From Falciphora oryzae (taxonomy: Eukaryota > Ascomycota > Sordariomycetes > Magnaporthales > Magnaporthaceae): a stretch of DNA of 64,000 nucleotides. How positions within the stretch are numbered: the stretch's first letter is position 1; each line of letters starts with the position of its first letter. A program made the position numbers and the translations under genes. Shown here piece after piece: positions 23,600 through 35,469 of this stretch. The notes below the pieces were generated by a model. The model ran no database searches, was not told the origin of the DNA, and saw nothing but the letters and a program-made list of their open reading frames with translations. The stretch lies in the NCBI GenBank assembly GCA_000733355.1, contig JNVV01000002.1:536864-600863 (forward strand), in the 5' to 3' direction.

Positions 23600-26500
23600 C
23601 CCCGTCTCCTGTGCTTCCTCCTCTGTTTCCTTCCTCTCGCTCTTTTTCTTTTTTCTATAGGTGGTGTCCCCACAAAGGATCGTCTTGGTCAGTCACACGC
23701 ACGCGCGGGCTCCCATGCACTCTCCATGCACCCGAATCGTGCACACCCATCCGTTTAGTGCAGCAGGTAGGATGCTGCGCTGCACGATCAAATCGAGTCG
23801 CTTCTTTTGCTTTCTTCTCGGATCTTTCCCCCGTCGGAAGTCTTTATTTCTTTTCGCTCCCTTGGCTTCGCCGTGAATAATAGGAAAAGAAAGAGGGGAA
23901 TCAGCTGGCGCAAGACAGACAGAGCGGATAGTATGTAGTCGTCGGTTCCCGTCGTTCGGACCGGGGTCTCGCTAGAACAATGGATGGGGCAACGGAACGA
24001 GGTGTCAGGGCCTTCGCCGGAAAGCCGCAGATACCCGATGGAGAAAAATGAACATAAAAGAGAAGAAAAATGGACAAGAAGAAGTGAGGCGAGAGGAAAA
24101 GGAGGAAACCTGGCAGAGGAGAGAAACACAAGTTGGCCCAGAAAAGGGGAGCAAGGAAACAAAAACGAGTGACGAGAGGAAAGGGTACCCAATACATATG
24201 ACGGGAGAGCGAGCCAAGGTACAGCAACTGCACGTCACGACGCCAACATGCGAGGGGAGCAACCAACCATGTAAACCTCGCGGCTACGGACCTATCTATT
24301 GGGACGCCCAGGTAGCCGAACATACCCTGTCTCGCTCCGTCATGGTCGCCCGGGTGGGCTGCGGCATCGCCTTGCCTGCTCCCACTGCACGGGTAGGGCC
24401 CCGGAAAGAGAAAAGGCAGAGATAAGAAACACTGGTCCGAGGAAAAATTACGGGGCTTGCCGAAGCAGCCTACGACGTAAGGTGGTGCTCGCCCAAGTGC
24501 CGGAACGCAACTTGGCCTCGTGCTTTTGCACCGACGAAGCGAAGGGCCGCCTCGGGGTTCCCAGCCCGCGGGTTGGGTCCGGCCTGTCTCAGATGTAGCA
24601 ATCCTAAAATCCATCCCAATCACGGCCTCGCTTCCCATACGGGAATATCATAGCACAAGAGCCGCTATCATAAAACCCAAGCCCAGAGGAGCCAGAGTTT
24701 TGCTCCAAGCGGGTGAGGGATGCCGTTTGGTGATCAATTTTAATGGGGAACGAACCGCTTCCTTGACATCCACCCCCCACCATCACAAGGGTGGGAAACA
24801 TGGAAACACCCCCATCAAAAGACGACAAGAAACCTGTTTGCGTCCACATAAAAAAAAAGCATCAATCTCAAATCAACATGGAAAGCCCCAAAAAAAAGTA
24901 AGAGAACAGGAACAAAAATAAACAACCCGCCGGACCTCTCTGCCAGCCCTCCCCTCCTTGGCCCGTCCAGCCTGCTGGGAAAAAGTGAGAGGGACAAGAA
25001 AGGCGGGCCCCTCTCGCTTCAATGCCTGGAGCCGGGAGGGCGCGCATTATCGAGGAGGGGGTCTCGGGCTGCCGCGCGCAGCGCAGCGCCGGGCGGGATG
25101 CCCCCGTCCTGACTGGCTGCGGCCTCTGGATCGGATGCGTCTGCTAATGTTTCGGACTAAGAGGCTGCCCATAGATGGGACTGTGCAGATTGGCCCGTTG
25201 GGGGCGGTCCTCGAGGAGGAGGAGGACAGGGGTGGACGGCCTCTCTCGTTCAGCAGCAGCCCAACAGTGTAATGCCCCCCTTGCCGGACGAGCTGAGTGT
25301 TGCGTGTTCGTTCCGTTTTGTCAGGCTGACCTGTTTTGCCAAGGTGCAAGGTAGACACATCATTCCCGCCCGTCGGCTCTAAAATCTGACGCAATCCCAA
25401 GGGCGAGGCGATGACGGTTGGGGTTCATATTAGGTGGTGGGTGTGTGTGGGCGTGGTGGGCGTTTCTAATCTGCAGCTGCAGCCTCTCGATGCAGGTGGA
25501 CGCATGTGGTTTTAATTCTCCATTTTGCCTCGGACACAAATATGCACACCAACTGGTTCCACTCTCTTTTGACTTCGACATGGCGGCAGCATAAACGAGC
25601 TTGTAGCGTCAAAGTAGCGAGATCTCAATCTTGCCGGGAGCAGATCGGCTTCGTTTACGCTGCGTACTGCCGCAGGAGGCGGGCAAATACAACCTCACGT
25701 TGAGAGGTGAAAGCGCCCGATGAGCCGACATCCCCGGACGGGTCCCATATCAGGCAAGCAGAGCCTGCTCCGACAACCCTAATCCGACCGATCTTGCGAC
25801 GACAATGCCTTGGCGAGCTACCCGCATCTGCCCGAGTAACTTTCCGCAGAAAATGGCGCTATTCTGCTAGGCGCGCTGTGAGATTTCGTGCATGTTTCGT
25901 TTCGGGGGGTGGGAGCGGACGAGGGTCGTCGTAAACCAATATATTGCCCCATGCAGTCTTGAGCGCCCACTTTTCCCCAATGAACCGCGCCATCGGCATC
26001 CCTTCGGCTCGATTTAGGTACTCTAGACATGGAAACAACAAATCTAATATTATGCACCGGCACGCATGCCCTTCCCCTCACCCGGCTCCCGCACACTTGT
26101 GTGCCAACGACACGTCGGGTGCACTCTGACTAAGGCGGCATCGCTTGGCTCGGGAAATCAATCCACGGTGTCGGGAATTGATCACCGCGAACTCCCAATT
26201 TCCCCAGAGATAGGCTGAATATCTCGCCGGCAGCCAGAGTGCTACGCAACCCTCGATTCTGCCCGTCCACCTCTGCTGCCACCCCGGGGACCGTCCCGAA
26301 GAAATGACATAGATGACTTTTGGGAGTCACCACGCGCGGGTGCGCGGAAGGCAACGTGCATCGCGCGTCGGGCGGGTGCAGGACAGGCGGTAGCGGATGC
26401 CACCACCGCCACCACGTTCTGCCCGATAGCTGGGCTCGGGACTTAATACTTCGGGAATTTTTGGTTTGCTTACATGAAGGGGTCGCCGGCTCCTGCATGC

Positions 26501-26826
26501 AATATTGGTGACGGTGCAACTGGTAATACCAACAAGCCGTGTAAGACCCAGGGGCCCTAATCAACCGCTTGCCGTTGGGAGCACTGTAATCTCGGGGGTA
26601 TCATTGTGTTTTGTGTTGTTTTGTGTTTTCTTTCTTTTTTTTTCTTCCCTGCGCCCTTCCTCCAATGACACGTCACCAGCCAGTCCAATCACATCGCCGT
26701 GTTCGAGGTTGGCGGCGGATGAGGGTTCTGACTGAGGAATTCGACGCGGCAGTGATGAATAAGTGGCGCGTTGCAGTCCGGGTGCATCGAGCCCCGTGGC
26801 CTGAGTGATTTCGCGCCGTGGGTCGG
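23600..26826. other. Intergenic, no gene seen
   Basis: No supported gene or RNA. It has purine-rich tracts around 24040-24180 on the plus strand and scattered short frames without family features. The right end is the 3' side of the roadblock gene. Confidence 0.5.
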
Positions 26827-27368
26827 TCAGGCTGCCGGTGTGTCGTGGATAACGATCAAGAGGTACTTTGAATCGGGCACGATGACAAGCTCCTGCTTCT
26901 TCGTTCGCAGTCGCAGTAGCCTGAGCTCGTCCTGTTGTACTCAAACGGCAGTAAACATTAGCACACGAGCTTTGGTGAGGTGCTGGGGGCACTGTAATGT
27001 TGCCAGTATGCGCCACGCCGCATCTGCAGACGCACCTCAGAGTCCAGATCATGCACCAGCGCGCCGGCGGTGCTGATGAAGTTCCAGACCATGGCGGCCA
27101 GTTGCTCTGCGCCCTGGGGCTCGCTGGCCGAGGACGGCCCATTCTCGCTCGAGAAGGACGAGGTGACAAGCGAATCGCCTCGGGACGTCCTGATCGAGGA
27201 GATCTCGCCGCTGGTCTTTAGGATGGCGCCCGACGTGCGGTCCAGCACGATGGTGGCCTTGACGCCTGGCTTCTTGGCCAGCCGCCCGAGAGTCTCCTCC
27301 AGGCCGTCGATGCCACCGTCGGCGCCTCCCGACGCCTGGTTGCTCACAGAGCTCCGGAAGTCGGCCAT
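26827..27368 (-). CDS. Roadblock/LC7-domain dynein light chain-like protein
   Basis: Model: complement(join(26827..26931,27036..27368)), 145 residues. The fold signature is clear: LEETLGRLAKKPGVKATIVL, then DRTSGAILKTSGEI, then AMVWNFISTAGALVHDLDSE, and after the 104-nt intron DELRLLRLRTKKQELVIVPD ending IHDTPAA. The donor is GTGCGT, the acceptor CAG, phase 0. Family members form dimers and attach to dynein intermediate chain or to small-GTPase regulators in the cytoplasm. A Ser-rich loop of about 25 residues in mid-domain makes it longer than the 96-residue animal protein. It is divergent from ipi1, with starts 387 bp apart. Confidence 0.9.
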
Positions 27369-27755
27369 GTTGAGCTTCTCGATCCTGGAGGCAGGCGGCG
27401 TCGTTTGCGGGTTTCGCCTGGTCGTGTTTGTGCCGTCGCCGTGTTCGCGGTCGCTAGCTCCCGTTTGTTGAAGCGACCAAGCGCTGGCGTCCGCCGCAAT
27501 CAACCTGGGAGCTCCCCGCAATGGCGCGAGAACAGCAGCATCCCCTGCCCGCTACCCCTGAGCTGGGTCCGGTGCCACTAGAAATTCTGCCGCGGCCCCA
27601 CTCGTTTCACCGCCAAAATTTCTCGTCGTGCTGGTTGACGTCGAGTTTGCGACGGCCTGCCAGGCAAGAGTTAGCCCTGCCATCTGCAGAGTTCTCCCGT
27701 TGTCCTAACTGTAGAATCAAGTGCGGTCGCGTCTCCGACTGCCAATGATACCACA
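27369..27755. promoter_or_regulatory. Shared promoter of roadblock and ipi1 genes
   Basis: 387 bp between two opposed ATG codons with no other gene, so both promoters must lie here. I cannot assign specific factor sites. Confidence 0.6.
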
Positions 27756-28995
27756 ATGGGATCGAGCACTCGGAAGAAGAAGGGGAAGAAGAAGGACTTT
27801 CAGGTACTCGCGATGCCGGCGCCCAGCCAACCTGGTACTGGTGGAGAGAACCCCTGATGGCTAATCTCGTGACCGTAATGTAGAAAGCCAAGCTGAAAGT
27901 CGGCAAGGCGAAGGAGAAGCCTGCAAGCTTTACCGACACGAGCTTCAAATCAAAGGGTAAATCTTACTTCTCCCCAGCAGCTCAGGAGTCTTCTCTCACG
28001 TGCTATCTACCTCGAGTCCCTGGAGAGCCCTACTGACTGACAGCACCCTGGCAGCTATCGTCGTCGCCCAGCAGTCTATAACTGTTGATGGGCCGAACCC
28101 AGTGGAGCAGTTCAAGCACAATCTGTCTCTGGCCTCATCCTCGCGCTCAGAGAACCAGCGCCGCGATGCCCTGGCATTCCTGACTAGCCAGCTGTCGGCC
28201 AAGCCGCCCAACAACCCCGTGGGCACGGCCGGCGTCTTGGCCCGGCTCCTCCCGCTGGTCTCGGACACGTGCTCAGGTGTCCGCACTCAGCTTCTCAAGC
28301 TTCTCCAGGCCCTGCCGCGCGCCGACGTGGCGCCGCAGGCTGAGAAGATTCTCATGTACGTGCGCGCCGGCATGACACATCTGTCAGCCGATGTGCGCAA
28401 CGACTCGCTGGGTGTCATGGAGTGGCTGCTCGATACTGCAGGTGACGAGGTTGTTTCTTGCGCCGGCGGCTGGATGAAGACTCTCAACGTCTTTGCCGCC
28501 ATGCTCGGTTGGAGCAGTATCGCGGCCGTTGCTGCTGCTGCCTCTGCGGGCACTATTACTTCTGTGTCCAAGCCGATATCGACGACGACAAAGGGCTGGA
28601 CCTCGGCTCCCAAGAGCACCTTTGGCGCAGCCAAGGGCGGGCAGTCCTATGCGCGACAGCTTCTAGCGTTAGCCAAGTTCCTCGGGATCGGCCTCCGGCC
28701 CGAGGTGCTGTCGATTTCAGCAGGCCCACGTGCTTACTGGGACGGCTTGTACCGGCTCCCGCGGAGCTCGAACCCCTTCGGGTATCTCAACCTCTTTGGG
28801 GCTCCCAGGGACGCGGACGGCGAGATGTACGCCGACCGGGAGGACCGTCAACGCGTCTTCTCGGCCAGGTGGCAGGCAGTCGTGGCCAAGGGACTCGAGG
28901 AGGCCAAGAGGGAGGGAGGCGCTGTTGGCCGAGCGGCCGCCGTACTAGATCAGACGGTGAAGGACGGTATGGAGGGATACGACGTTGCGTCATAG
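27756..28995 (+). CDS. ipi1: Pre-rRNA processing factor Ipi1 (Rix1 complex)
   Basis: Model: join(27756..27803,27884..27956,28055..28995), 353 residues. The N-terminus MGSSTRKKKGKKKDFQKAKL is the basic Ipi1/TEX10 start. It is followed by SFTDTSFKSK and then AIVVAQQSITVDGP, which opens the helical repeat region with RLLPLVSDTCSGVRTQLLKL and the DVRNDSLGVMEWLL motif (about residues 45-200). Both introns have consensus ends (GTACTC...TAG, GTAAAT...CAG), and joining gives an uninterrupted family pattern. In yeast Ipi1 acts with Rix1 and Ipi3 in the nucleus in ITS2 processing and 60S export. The C-terminal third is less conserved. Confidence 0.9.
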
Positions 28996-29880
28996 TCCAG
29001 TTGTGGGAACAAGAGTGTGGCGAGAGGGAGTTGGGTTGAGGGTTGTCAACTTTTGGCTCTTCGTCTCCACTTTCTCCCAAAGACATACCTGTCGCTAAGG
29101 GGGCAGAATACCTGAAACCAGCCAGGTATGCTACACTTCTACCACGTCACACAAACAAATGCAACTTCCCGTTCCCATACTGTTTTCCAGCTAGCCATAG
29201 AGACTTCAAGAAGTGGATAGCTTGAACAAACAATCTGATTCCATTGTCCAGGCTAGCGGCGCGATGGTCTATGCGCACCCGGCCTTGCCGAAGCTGATAT
29301 CAAAAGCAATAATGGAGCCAGGTGTCCGCTTATCTAGGGCTGTCTGGCCCCTCCTCCCACACCCCACGTGTCTATGTGCTTCTCTACCAGCTTTCTCAAC
29401 GCTTCCGTCTACCAGCGGGTGGTCTCTATCCTTTCAGTTCCGCGTGTTTGTCATGATGGGGGCCCTCAAAGGTGCACGGGTGGCCACACTCAGCCGGTGA
29501 TCGGCTTTCTCCGGGCCATATATGTGTTCGTATGGCCTGGGCGTCCGCCCCGGCAACCACATCACTGGCAGATATCAGCAAACGCCACTTGGACTGCCTT
29601 CTAGGAGCTTCGGAGCAATGCTCCGTGGGGCACCGTTCGAGATACATGCCACTCTGGCTGTGTTTGTTGAGCCTAGCTGCCATCTGATAGGCTGCCAGCT
29701 GCCTGATGTGCGTCTCCGGCTGTCTCCTGGTGCCCTCTGGCCCGCCTGGTTGAGTCTTGTAAAGCCATGATAGGGTAGATATTGGCTCAACGACTCTCAT
29801 TGTGGACCCTCGGTGCTTTTTATAGCTTGATATGACTGCAAAGCCTCTCCGGGCGTGCCTGTATAGAAGGTCCGAGAGGT
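28996..29880. other. Intergenic, no gene seen
   Basis: Holds the ipi1 3' end and spacer. Several short frames lack any family feature. Confidence 0.55.
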
Positions 29881-29969
29881 GTGTGGGTGGGCGTGGGAGG
29901 GGGGCCTGTGCTGGCAGGGTCCCTCCTTCCCACCTTCCCTCCCAGCTGCCCGGCCAGCTACTTCCGTCT

Positions 29970-31039
29970 GCTTTTTTTTAAAAGAACCCTCCCCTCTTCT
30001 TCTTCTTTTCCCCCTCCTACTTTTCTTTTCCCTCTCTTCTTCATCTCCAACGCGACGACCTCAACCACGTTGGATCCGAGCTCTCTCTTCGCCAGGATCA
30101 GACTCCAGACTGGTAAGCACGCACAGCGTATTCCCCTCAAGCATCTCGTCTTTGCCTCTATCACGGACCTACAGCGGCATCTGCGCTCGACGCAAGCAGA
30201 GGGATTGTTGTGCAGCCATTGCTGTTCGTCTCCCTCGTCACGTTCTTCTGCTGCCCGCCTCCGTCACCACGTCTATCAACACCTACCACCCACATCTCCA
30301 ACCCGCCGCCCATAGCCACTGCCATCATCACTCCATCGCCTCTATCATCATCATTACCGGTGCTCTCGGGTCTATTTTCTCTCTCTCTCGGCCATCGCTC
30401 TCACCTGGAGAGGCATCGAAGTCGTCCTCATCTACCCAGGCACCCAACTCGAACATCCTCCGCCTACCAACAGCTTCTTCTCGGTCTGGCTAGCTTCTTG
30501 AGCTCATATTAGACTTTAACTATCCTGGGCTGTCTTGCTCTTTTTGTCCTTCCTCGCTTTCTTTTTTCTTTTTTTTTTCCTCAGCCCATCCATCCGTCGC
30601 GGCCTCCAACACTGCCTCCCAGCTCTCCAGAGCGGCTGCTTGACCAAAGGCTTCTTGGCTTCGCTCTGATATACTGACACCTACTCTTCTATCAGAGTCC
30701 ACAGGACCGTTCTGGACTTGTCGCGTTGACACGCATCTTTGTCCACACCAGCAGCAGACTCTATCAAGCACCAGGCAAGCCCTACACTCGAGAACATTCA
30801 TATCATTTCTTCACTTTAACTGTAATCGGCATCTCGAATACTTCGACTCCAATCAAGTCTATCAACTTTCATCTTCACACGACACCCTAGACTTGAAGGG
30901 GGCTCCCAAGTTGAGGATCTTTTACCCCAGTATACACTACCTACATCAAGTCCACCGTTGCCCACTCCATTTTTCATGTGGTCTATCACTTCGGAACAAA
31001 GGCTAATTCGATTGAGGTAATAGTCTGACAGTAGCCAGA
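29970..31039 (+). promoter_or_regulatory. Long pyrimidine-rich leader of the DEAD-box gene
   Basis: A C/T tract at about 29990-30055 is typical of core promoters of strongly expressed fungal genes. A strong donor-like GTAAGC sits at 30113, and CTGAC...TAG lies just before the ATG (31024-31034). A 5' UTR intron joining these would fit, but only transcripts can show it. No protein-coding gene is seen in the interval. Confidence 0.45.
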
Positions 31040-33017
31040 ATGTCTGGCTGGGAGACCTCCAATGAGCCTGACACCCAGCAGGGCGGGCAGGTTCATGACG
31101 CCTTCGCGACAGGCGAGATGGCCGCCAACCTTCCCGACGCCGGCGAGGCTCCTGCTGAGCCTCAGCACCTGGAGTCTCAGGGCGGCTGGGTCGACCGTAC
31201 GGCTTACGATTACGGTGCGTACGGTGCCGAGTCGCGCCGTGATGATTGGGAGGGCAATGCCCGCATCTATGAGTGGGATGGTGAGGAGGGCGACCTGGGC
31301 CCCGTGGTCCCCGAGCTCGAGGAGGAGCTCTTCGGCGACAAGAACAAGGAGCAGGGCACTGCCGGTATCGACTTCTCTACCATCTCACAGATCGACCTCG
31401 TGCAAGAGGGCCCGACCCGTGTCGCTCCCGCCCTCAAGTTCCAGGATGCTGGCCTGCATCCTGCCATGCTCAAGAACATTGAGCTGTGCGGCTACAAGGT
31501 GCCGACACCCATCCAGTCTTACTGCATGCCAGCCATCCACAAGGGCCATGACGTGATTGGTATTGCGCAGACCGGCTCGGGCAAGACTGCCGCTTTCCTC
31601 ATCCCCATCATCAACAAACTGATGGGAAAGGCCAAGAAGCTCGCGGCCCCCCGCCCTAACCCGGCCACCTACAACTTCGATATTCATGGCCCCATTCGAG
31701 CCGAGCCATTGGTCGTGATTGTTTGCCCAACTCGCGAGCTCGCGATCCAGATCTTCAATGAGGCTCGTAAGCTCTGCTACCGCAGCATGTTGCGCCCGGG
31801 CGTTGTCTACGGAGGCGGTCCTTTCGGCCTCCAGGTTCGTCAGATCGGAAAGGGCTGCGACATCCTCTGCGCCACTCCCGGCCGCCTGATTCACTTCACG
31901 GAGCGCCCCGAGCTCTTGACCATGCGTCGAGTCAAGTACATGGTCATTGACGAGGCGGATGAGATTCTGCATGATGACTGGAGTGAGGACCCCGAGAAGA
32001 TTCTCTCTGGTGGTGGTAAGTTTGCCTTCTGCGTTTAACGACCCTTTCCTCCTCCCCACAGAAGATTCTAACACACCGCGCGAACTATTAGAGCAGGAGG
32101 AGGGAAACATCAACTACCTCCTCTTCTCGGCCACTTTCCCGAAGAAGATTCGCGACCTCGCCAAGACGCACCTTGCTGAGACCCATGTCCGCTTCCGTGT
32201 TGGTCGTGCTGGCAGCACCCATGGCAACATCATCCAGAGCGTTGTCGAGACTGCGCCGTTCAACAAGCGTCAGGCTCTGACCGACCTTCTGAACTCCATG
32301 CCGCCTCAGCGCACCCTCATCTTCGTCAACTCGAAGCAGAAGGCGGACGAGCTTGATGATTACCTCTACAATCAGGCGCGTCTTCCTTGCACCTCGATGC
32401 ATGCTGATCGCACCCAGCGCGAGCGTGAGGATGCTCTTCGTGCCTTCCGTAAGGGAACTGCGCCCATCATGGTCGCGACTGGCGTCTCGGCTCGTGGCAT
32501 CGACGTTCGCAACGTCGCCCATGTCATCAACTACGATCTGCCCAGCCTCGAGTATGGCGGAATCGAGGAGTACACTCACCGAATCGGTCGCACTGGCCGT
32601 ATCGGTCACAAGGGCATGGCCACCTCATTCTTCACCGAGCGCGATGAGCCTCTTGCGAGCGTCCTTGTGCGCACCATGCTGGAGACAAAGCAGGAGATCC
32701 CCGAGTTTCTTGCCCACCACATACCTGAGGGTGAGGCCCTCGAGAACCTCAAGTTTGAGGCTGACTCGGACTTTGAGGATGAGAATGACAACAACGGCGG
32801 TGACGCCGGTGGCGGCTGGGGTGCCACTGACGACAACGAGACTGGAGGTGGCGGTGGCGCCTGGGGTGCTTCTGACGACGACAATGCCAACTCGGGTGGT
32901 GGCTGGGGCGCTCCCGCCGGTGAGAAGTCGAACGATGCTCCTAAGCCCTGGGAGGCTCCCGCCAACGAGGAGACTCAGCAGCAGGGTGCCTGGGCAAGCG
33001 GTGGCACTGGCTGGTAA
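31040..33017 (+). CDS. DEAD-box ATP-dependent RNA helicase, Ded1/DDX3/Vasa-like
   Basis: Model: join(31040..32015,32062..33017), 643 residues. All helicase motifs are present: Q motif ([11 protein letters not shown]), motif I AQTGSGKT at 176-183, Ia PTRELAIQ, Ib TPGRL, II DEAD at 304-307, III SAT at 348-350, [23 protein letters not shown], and [10 protein letters not shown] at 498-505. An acidic N-terminal extension precedes the core. The C-terminus has repeated GGGWGA-type Gly/Trp blocks alternating with acidic stretches and ends GTGW. The family unwinds mRNA in translation initiation or RNA granules. Assignment to the Ded1 rather than another DEAD subgroup is tentative. The intron is only 46 nt (GTAAGT...CAG). 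ATG 31040 is preceded by stop codons. Confidence 0.93.
32016..32061 (+). other. 46-nt intron of the DEAD-box gene
   Basis: Donor GTAAGT, branch-like TTTAAC, polypyrimidine run and CACAG. Removal joins LSGG to [12 protein letters not shown] in frame; without it a TAA follows 22 nt after the donor. Confidence 0.85.
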
Positions 33018-33690
33018 GTGGTTGACAGAGAGGCTGATTCGGAAGTGATGCCCGGACTGGACTCTCTCGTTGAGAACCCACAGCCAGGCTACCGCCCTAG
33101 GCAGATGGAGCTGAACTGGGCTGATGAGAGATGAGAGAAATGGAGGGTATCTTTTGGGAGCAAACAGGCCATGGTGAAGGCCACAGAAGCTTGACGGACA
33201 ATCGAGGAAAGGAATTCGAGGTTTGGGTCTGCTAGAGGGGGTCTACTTGGCGGACATTGCAGTTATTGGTCTAGGACTCACATCTGGACATAGCTGCTGC
33301 TTACATGACCGCCGGGAGACCATCTCATAACATTTCGCCCTTTAGATAGACCAAACCTAGAATAGGAATCAGAAAAGGAGTTCATCCAACCTCGCATGCA
33401 CATGCCGTGAGAAGTTTCAAATGAGATGCAGTAGATCTAGGGTCTGGAAATCTGGGAACCAATATATGTATTTGCTTTGGTGCCCGGACCACCCGGCCCA
33501 TCTGTGTGGAAGTCGACGTGAATGTAGACAATCATCTTCCACCATGATTCTATCTGTGACAAATCGCAAACAAATTCTTATATTTTATATGATGGGCTTA
33601 AGAGTTATATTGTTGGCAACTGCGCGACACAGTAGCGCGCATGAACGTATACAAGCACGATAAGATACAGTCATTTATCGTCATGTCAAC
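33018..33690. other. Spacer between convergent genes
   Basis: 3' ends of the helicase (plus) and the amidase (minus). No gene seen. Confidence 0.6.
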
Positions 33691-35469
33691 CTAGCCTAGC
33701 GTTCCGAGCGGGTAATCTGCTGGTATATTCCCCCTATTGGGCACTATGTTAGGCACGCTAGCGTACGCCCTCGTCTCGACGCTGGCGTTGGCAAAGGGCG
33801 GCATGCGCCTCACGGGGCCGGCCAGGTCCGCGAGCCCGCGCGCGATGCCCAGCAGCTTGCCCTCGGACCAGGGGAGGCCCAGGATCTCCATGCCGATCGG
33901 CACTCCCACCGGCGCCTCCTCCTCCGCGTCAACCTGGGGTGAGAGTCCCGCGGGGACGGCGACGACGGGGAAGCCTGTCAGGGCGGCGAGGATGCCGTTG
34001 CGGCCGGCCTGGCTGGGTGAGCCGATTTTTACTACTAGGTTCTTCTGCTCCGGGTAGACGACGGCGTCGAGGGCGTGGCGCGCAAAGGTGGCGTGCAGGG
34101 AGCGCGTCAGGTCGGCGATGCCGCGCTGGCGGGAGAGGTAGGCTGGGTCTGCGGTGGAGGAGGACGAGGCGGTGGCGATGTACTCGTACTGGGCGGGGAG
34201 GACGAGGAAGTCTTTGCCCCTTGTTCCTCTGCTGCTGGCATTGCTGTTGGGGTAGTAGAGCTCGTGGAAGCTGCGAGGAACGGCAGCGGCCGTCGCGCCG
34301 GCGAGGTAGGCGTCGAGCAGCTCGCGGTACTCGAAGCGCTGGACGTCGAGGCGGGCGGCTATGCCGAGGGCGTCGTAGAGCGGGTCGGTGATGTTGATAA
34401 GGGTTACGCCGGCAGATTCGAAAAGCGACAGCACGCGCGCCACGGCGTCGTTGACGGGCGTGGTCTCGGCCGAGGTGGTGCGGTTGAAGAAGCCCTCGAG
34501 CACGCCGACGCGGAGCCCCCGGAGCCGCCGCCTCCAGCGGAGTGACTCGACGACGTAGTCTTTACCGCCCATCGTATCTCTCGGCGCGAGCGCGGTCGTG
34601 TTATCGGCCGGGTCGTACCCGACGCCCGCCATGACGGTCAGCGCGGCCGCGACGTCGGCCACGGTGCGGCCCATGGCGCCGACCGCGTCCTGGGTGTAGC
34701 TGACGGGGATCACGCCCGCTCTGGAGATCAGCCCCCTGGTCGGGCGGAAGCTGACGAGCCCGTTTGCGCTCGCGGGGCTGCGCAGGCTGTTGACGGTGTC
34801 GGTGCCCGTGGCCAGCACGGCGAGGCTCGCGGCGACCGCAGCCCCGGACCCGCCCGAGCTGCCCCCCGGGGTCCGGGTGCGGTCGTACGGGTTGACGACC
34901 TGCCCGCCGAGGGACGAGACGCTGATGCCCTCGAGCGCGAGCTCGTGCATGCCCGCCTTGCCCAGGACGACGGCGCCGGCCCCCCGCAGGGCGCGCACGA
35001 CGGGCCCGTCGCCGGCCGCGGGGCGGTTCCCCGCCAGGGCGAGGCAGCCGGCGGTCGTGTTGAGGCCGGCGGCGTCGAAGTTGTCCTTGAGCAGGACGGG
35101 GACGCAGAACAGGGGCTGCTGCTGGGTGGCGTTGCCGGACGCGAGGCGGGCGTCCAGGGCGTCGGCGACGTCGAGCGCGTCCGGGCTCAGGGCCAGGACG
35201 GCGTTGACGGACGGGTTGAGGGCCTCGATGCGGGACATGAAGGCCGACACGACGGAGCGGCAGGTGGCGCGACCGGTGGAGAGGGCGTTGTGGATGCCCT
35301 CGACGGTGATCTCGCGCACGTCGAGCTGGTCTTGAGGACCCAGCTTGGGGGAGAAAGACCCGACGGCATGTGTGCAGGCTGGCAAGGAGGACACCAGGAT
35401 GAGAAGACGGAGGCCGGCGTGGGCGGCGGCAGCCATGCGGCGAGCTGAGATACCCCACGGGCCAGCCAT
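33691..35469 (-). CDS. Secreted amidase-signature family hydrolase
   Basis: A single exon of 592 residues. A basic stretch and hydrophobic segment (about 12-36) form a signal peptide ending near THA. The amidase signature core has VPVLLKDNFD with Lys128, TPGGSSGGSGAAVA with Ser204/205, and TGTDTVNSLRSPAS with Ser228, giving the expected Ser-Ser-Lys triad. The residues before Ser228 are VN where most relatives have GG. Several N-x-S/T sites (for example NATQ, NTTA) fit secretion. The family hydrolyses C-N amide bonds; the substrate cannot be told. The nearest neighbours are a helicase (tail to tail) and a tRNA-like gene, so the context gives no hint of a pathway. The first ATG in the frame is used. 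Confidence 0.88.
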   Translation of the reverse strand: MAGPWGISARRMAAAAHAGLRLLILVSSLPACTHAVGSFSPKLGPQDQLDVREITVEGIHNALSTGRATCRSVVSAFMSRIEALNPSVNAVLALSPDALDVADALDARLASGNATQQQPLFCVPVLLKDNFDAAGLNTTAGCLALAGNRPAAGDGPVVRALRGAGAVVLGKAGMHELALEGISVSSLGGQVVNPYDRTRTPGGSSGGSGAAVAASLAVLATGTDTVNSLRSPASANGLVSFRPTRGLISRAGVIPVSYTQDAVGAMGRTVADVAAALTVMAGVGYDPADNTTALAPRDTMGGKDYVVESLRWRRRLRGLRVGVLEGFFNRTTSAETTPVNDAVARVLSLFESAGVTLINITDPLYDALGIAARLDVQRFEYRELLDAYLAGATAAAVPRSFHELYYPNSNASSRGTRGKDFLVLPAQYEYIATASSSSTADPAYLSRQRGIADLTRSLHATFARHALDAVVYPEQKNLVVKIGSPSQAGRNGILAALTGFPVVAVPAGLSPQVDAEEEAPVGVPIGMEILGLPWSEGKLLGIARGLADLAGPVRRMPPFANASVETRAYASVPNIVPNRGNIPADYPLGTLG

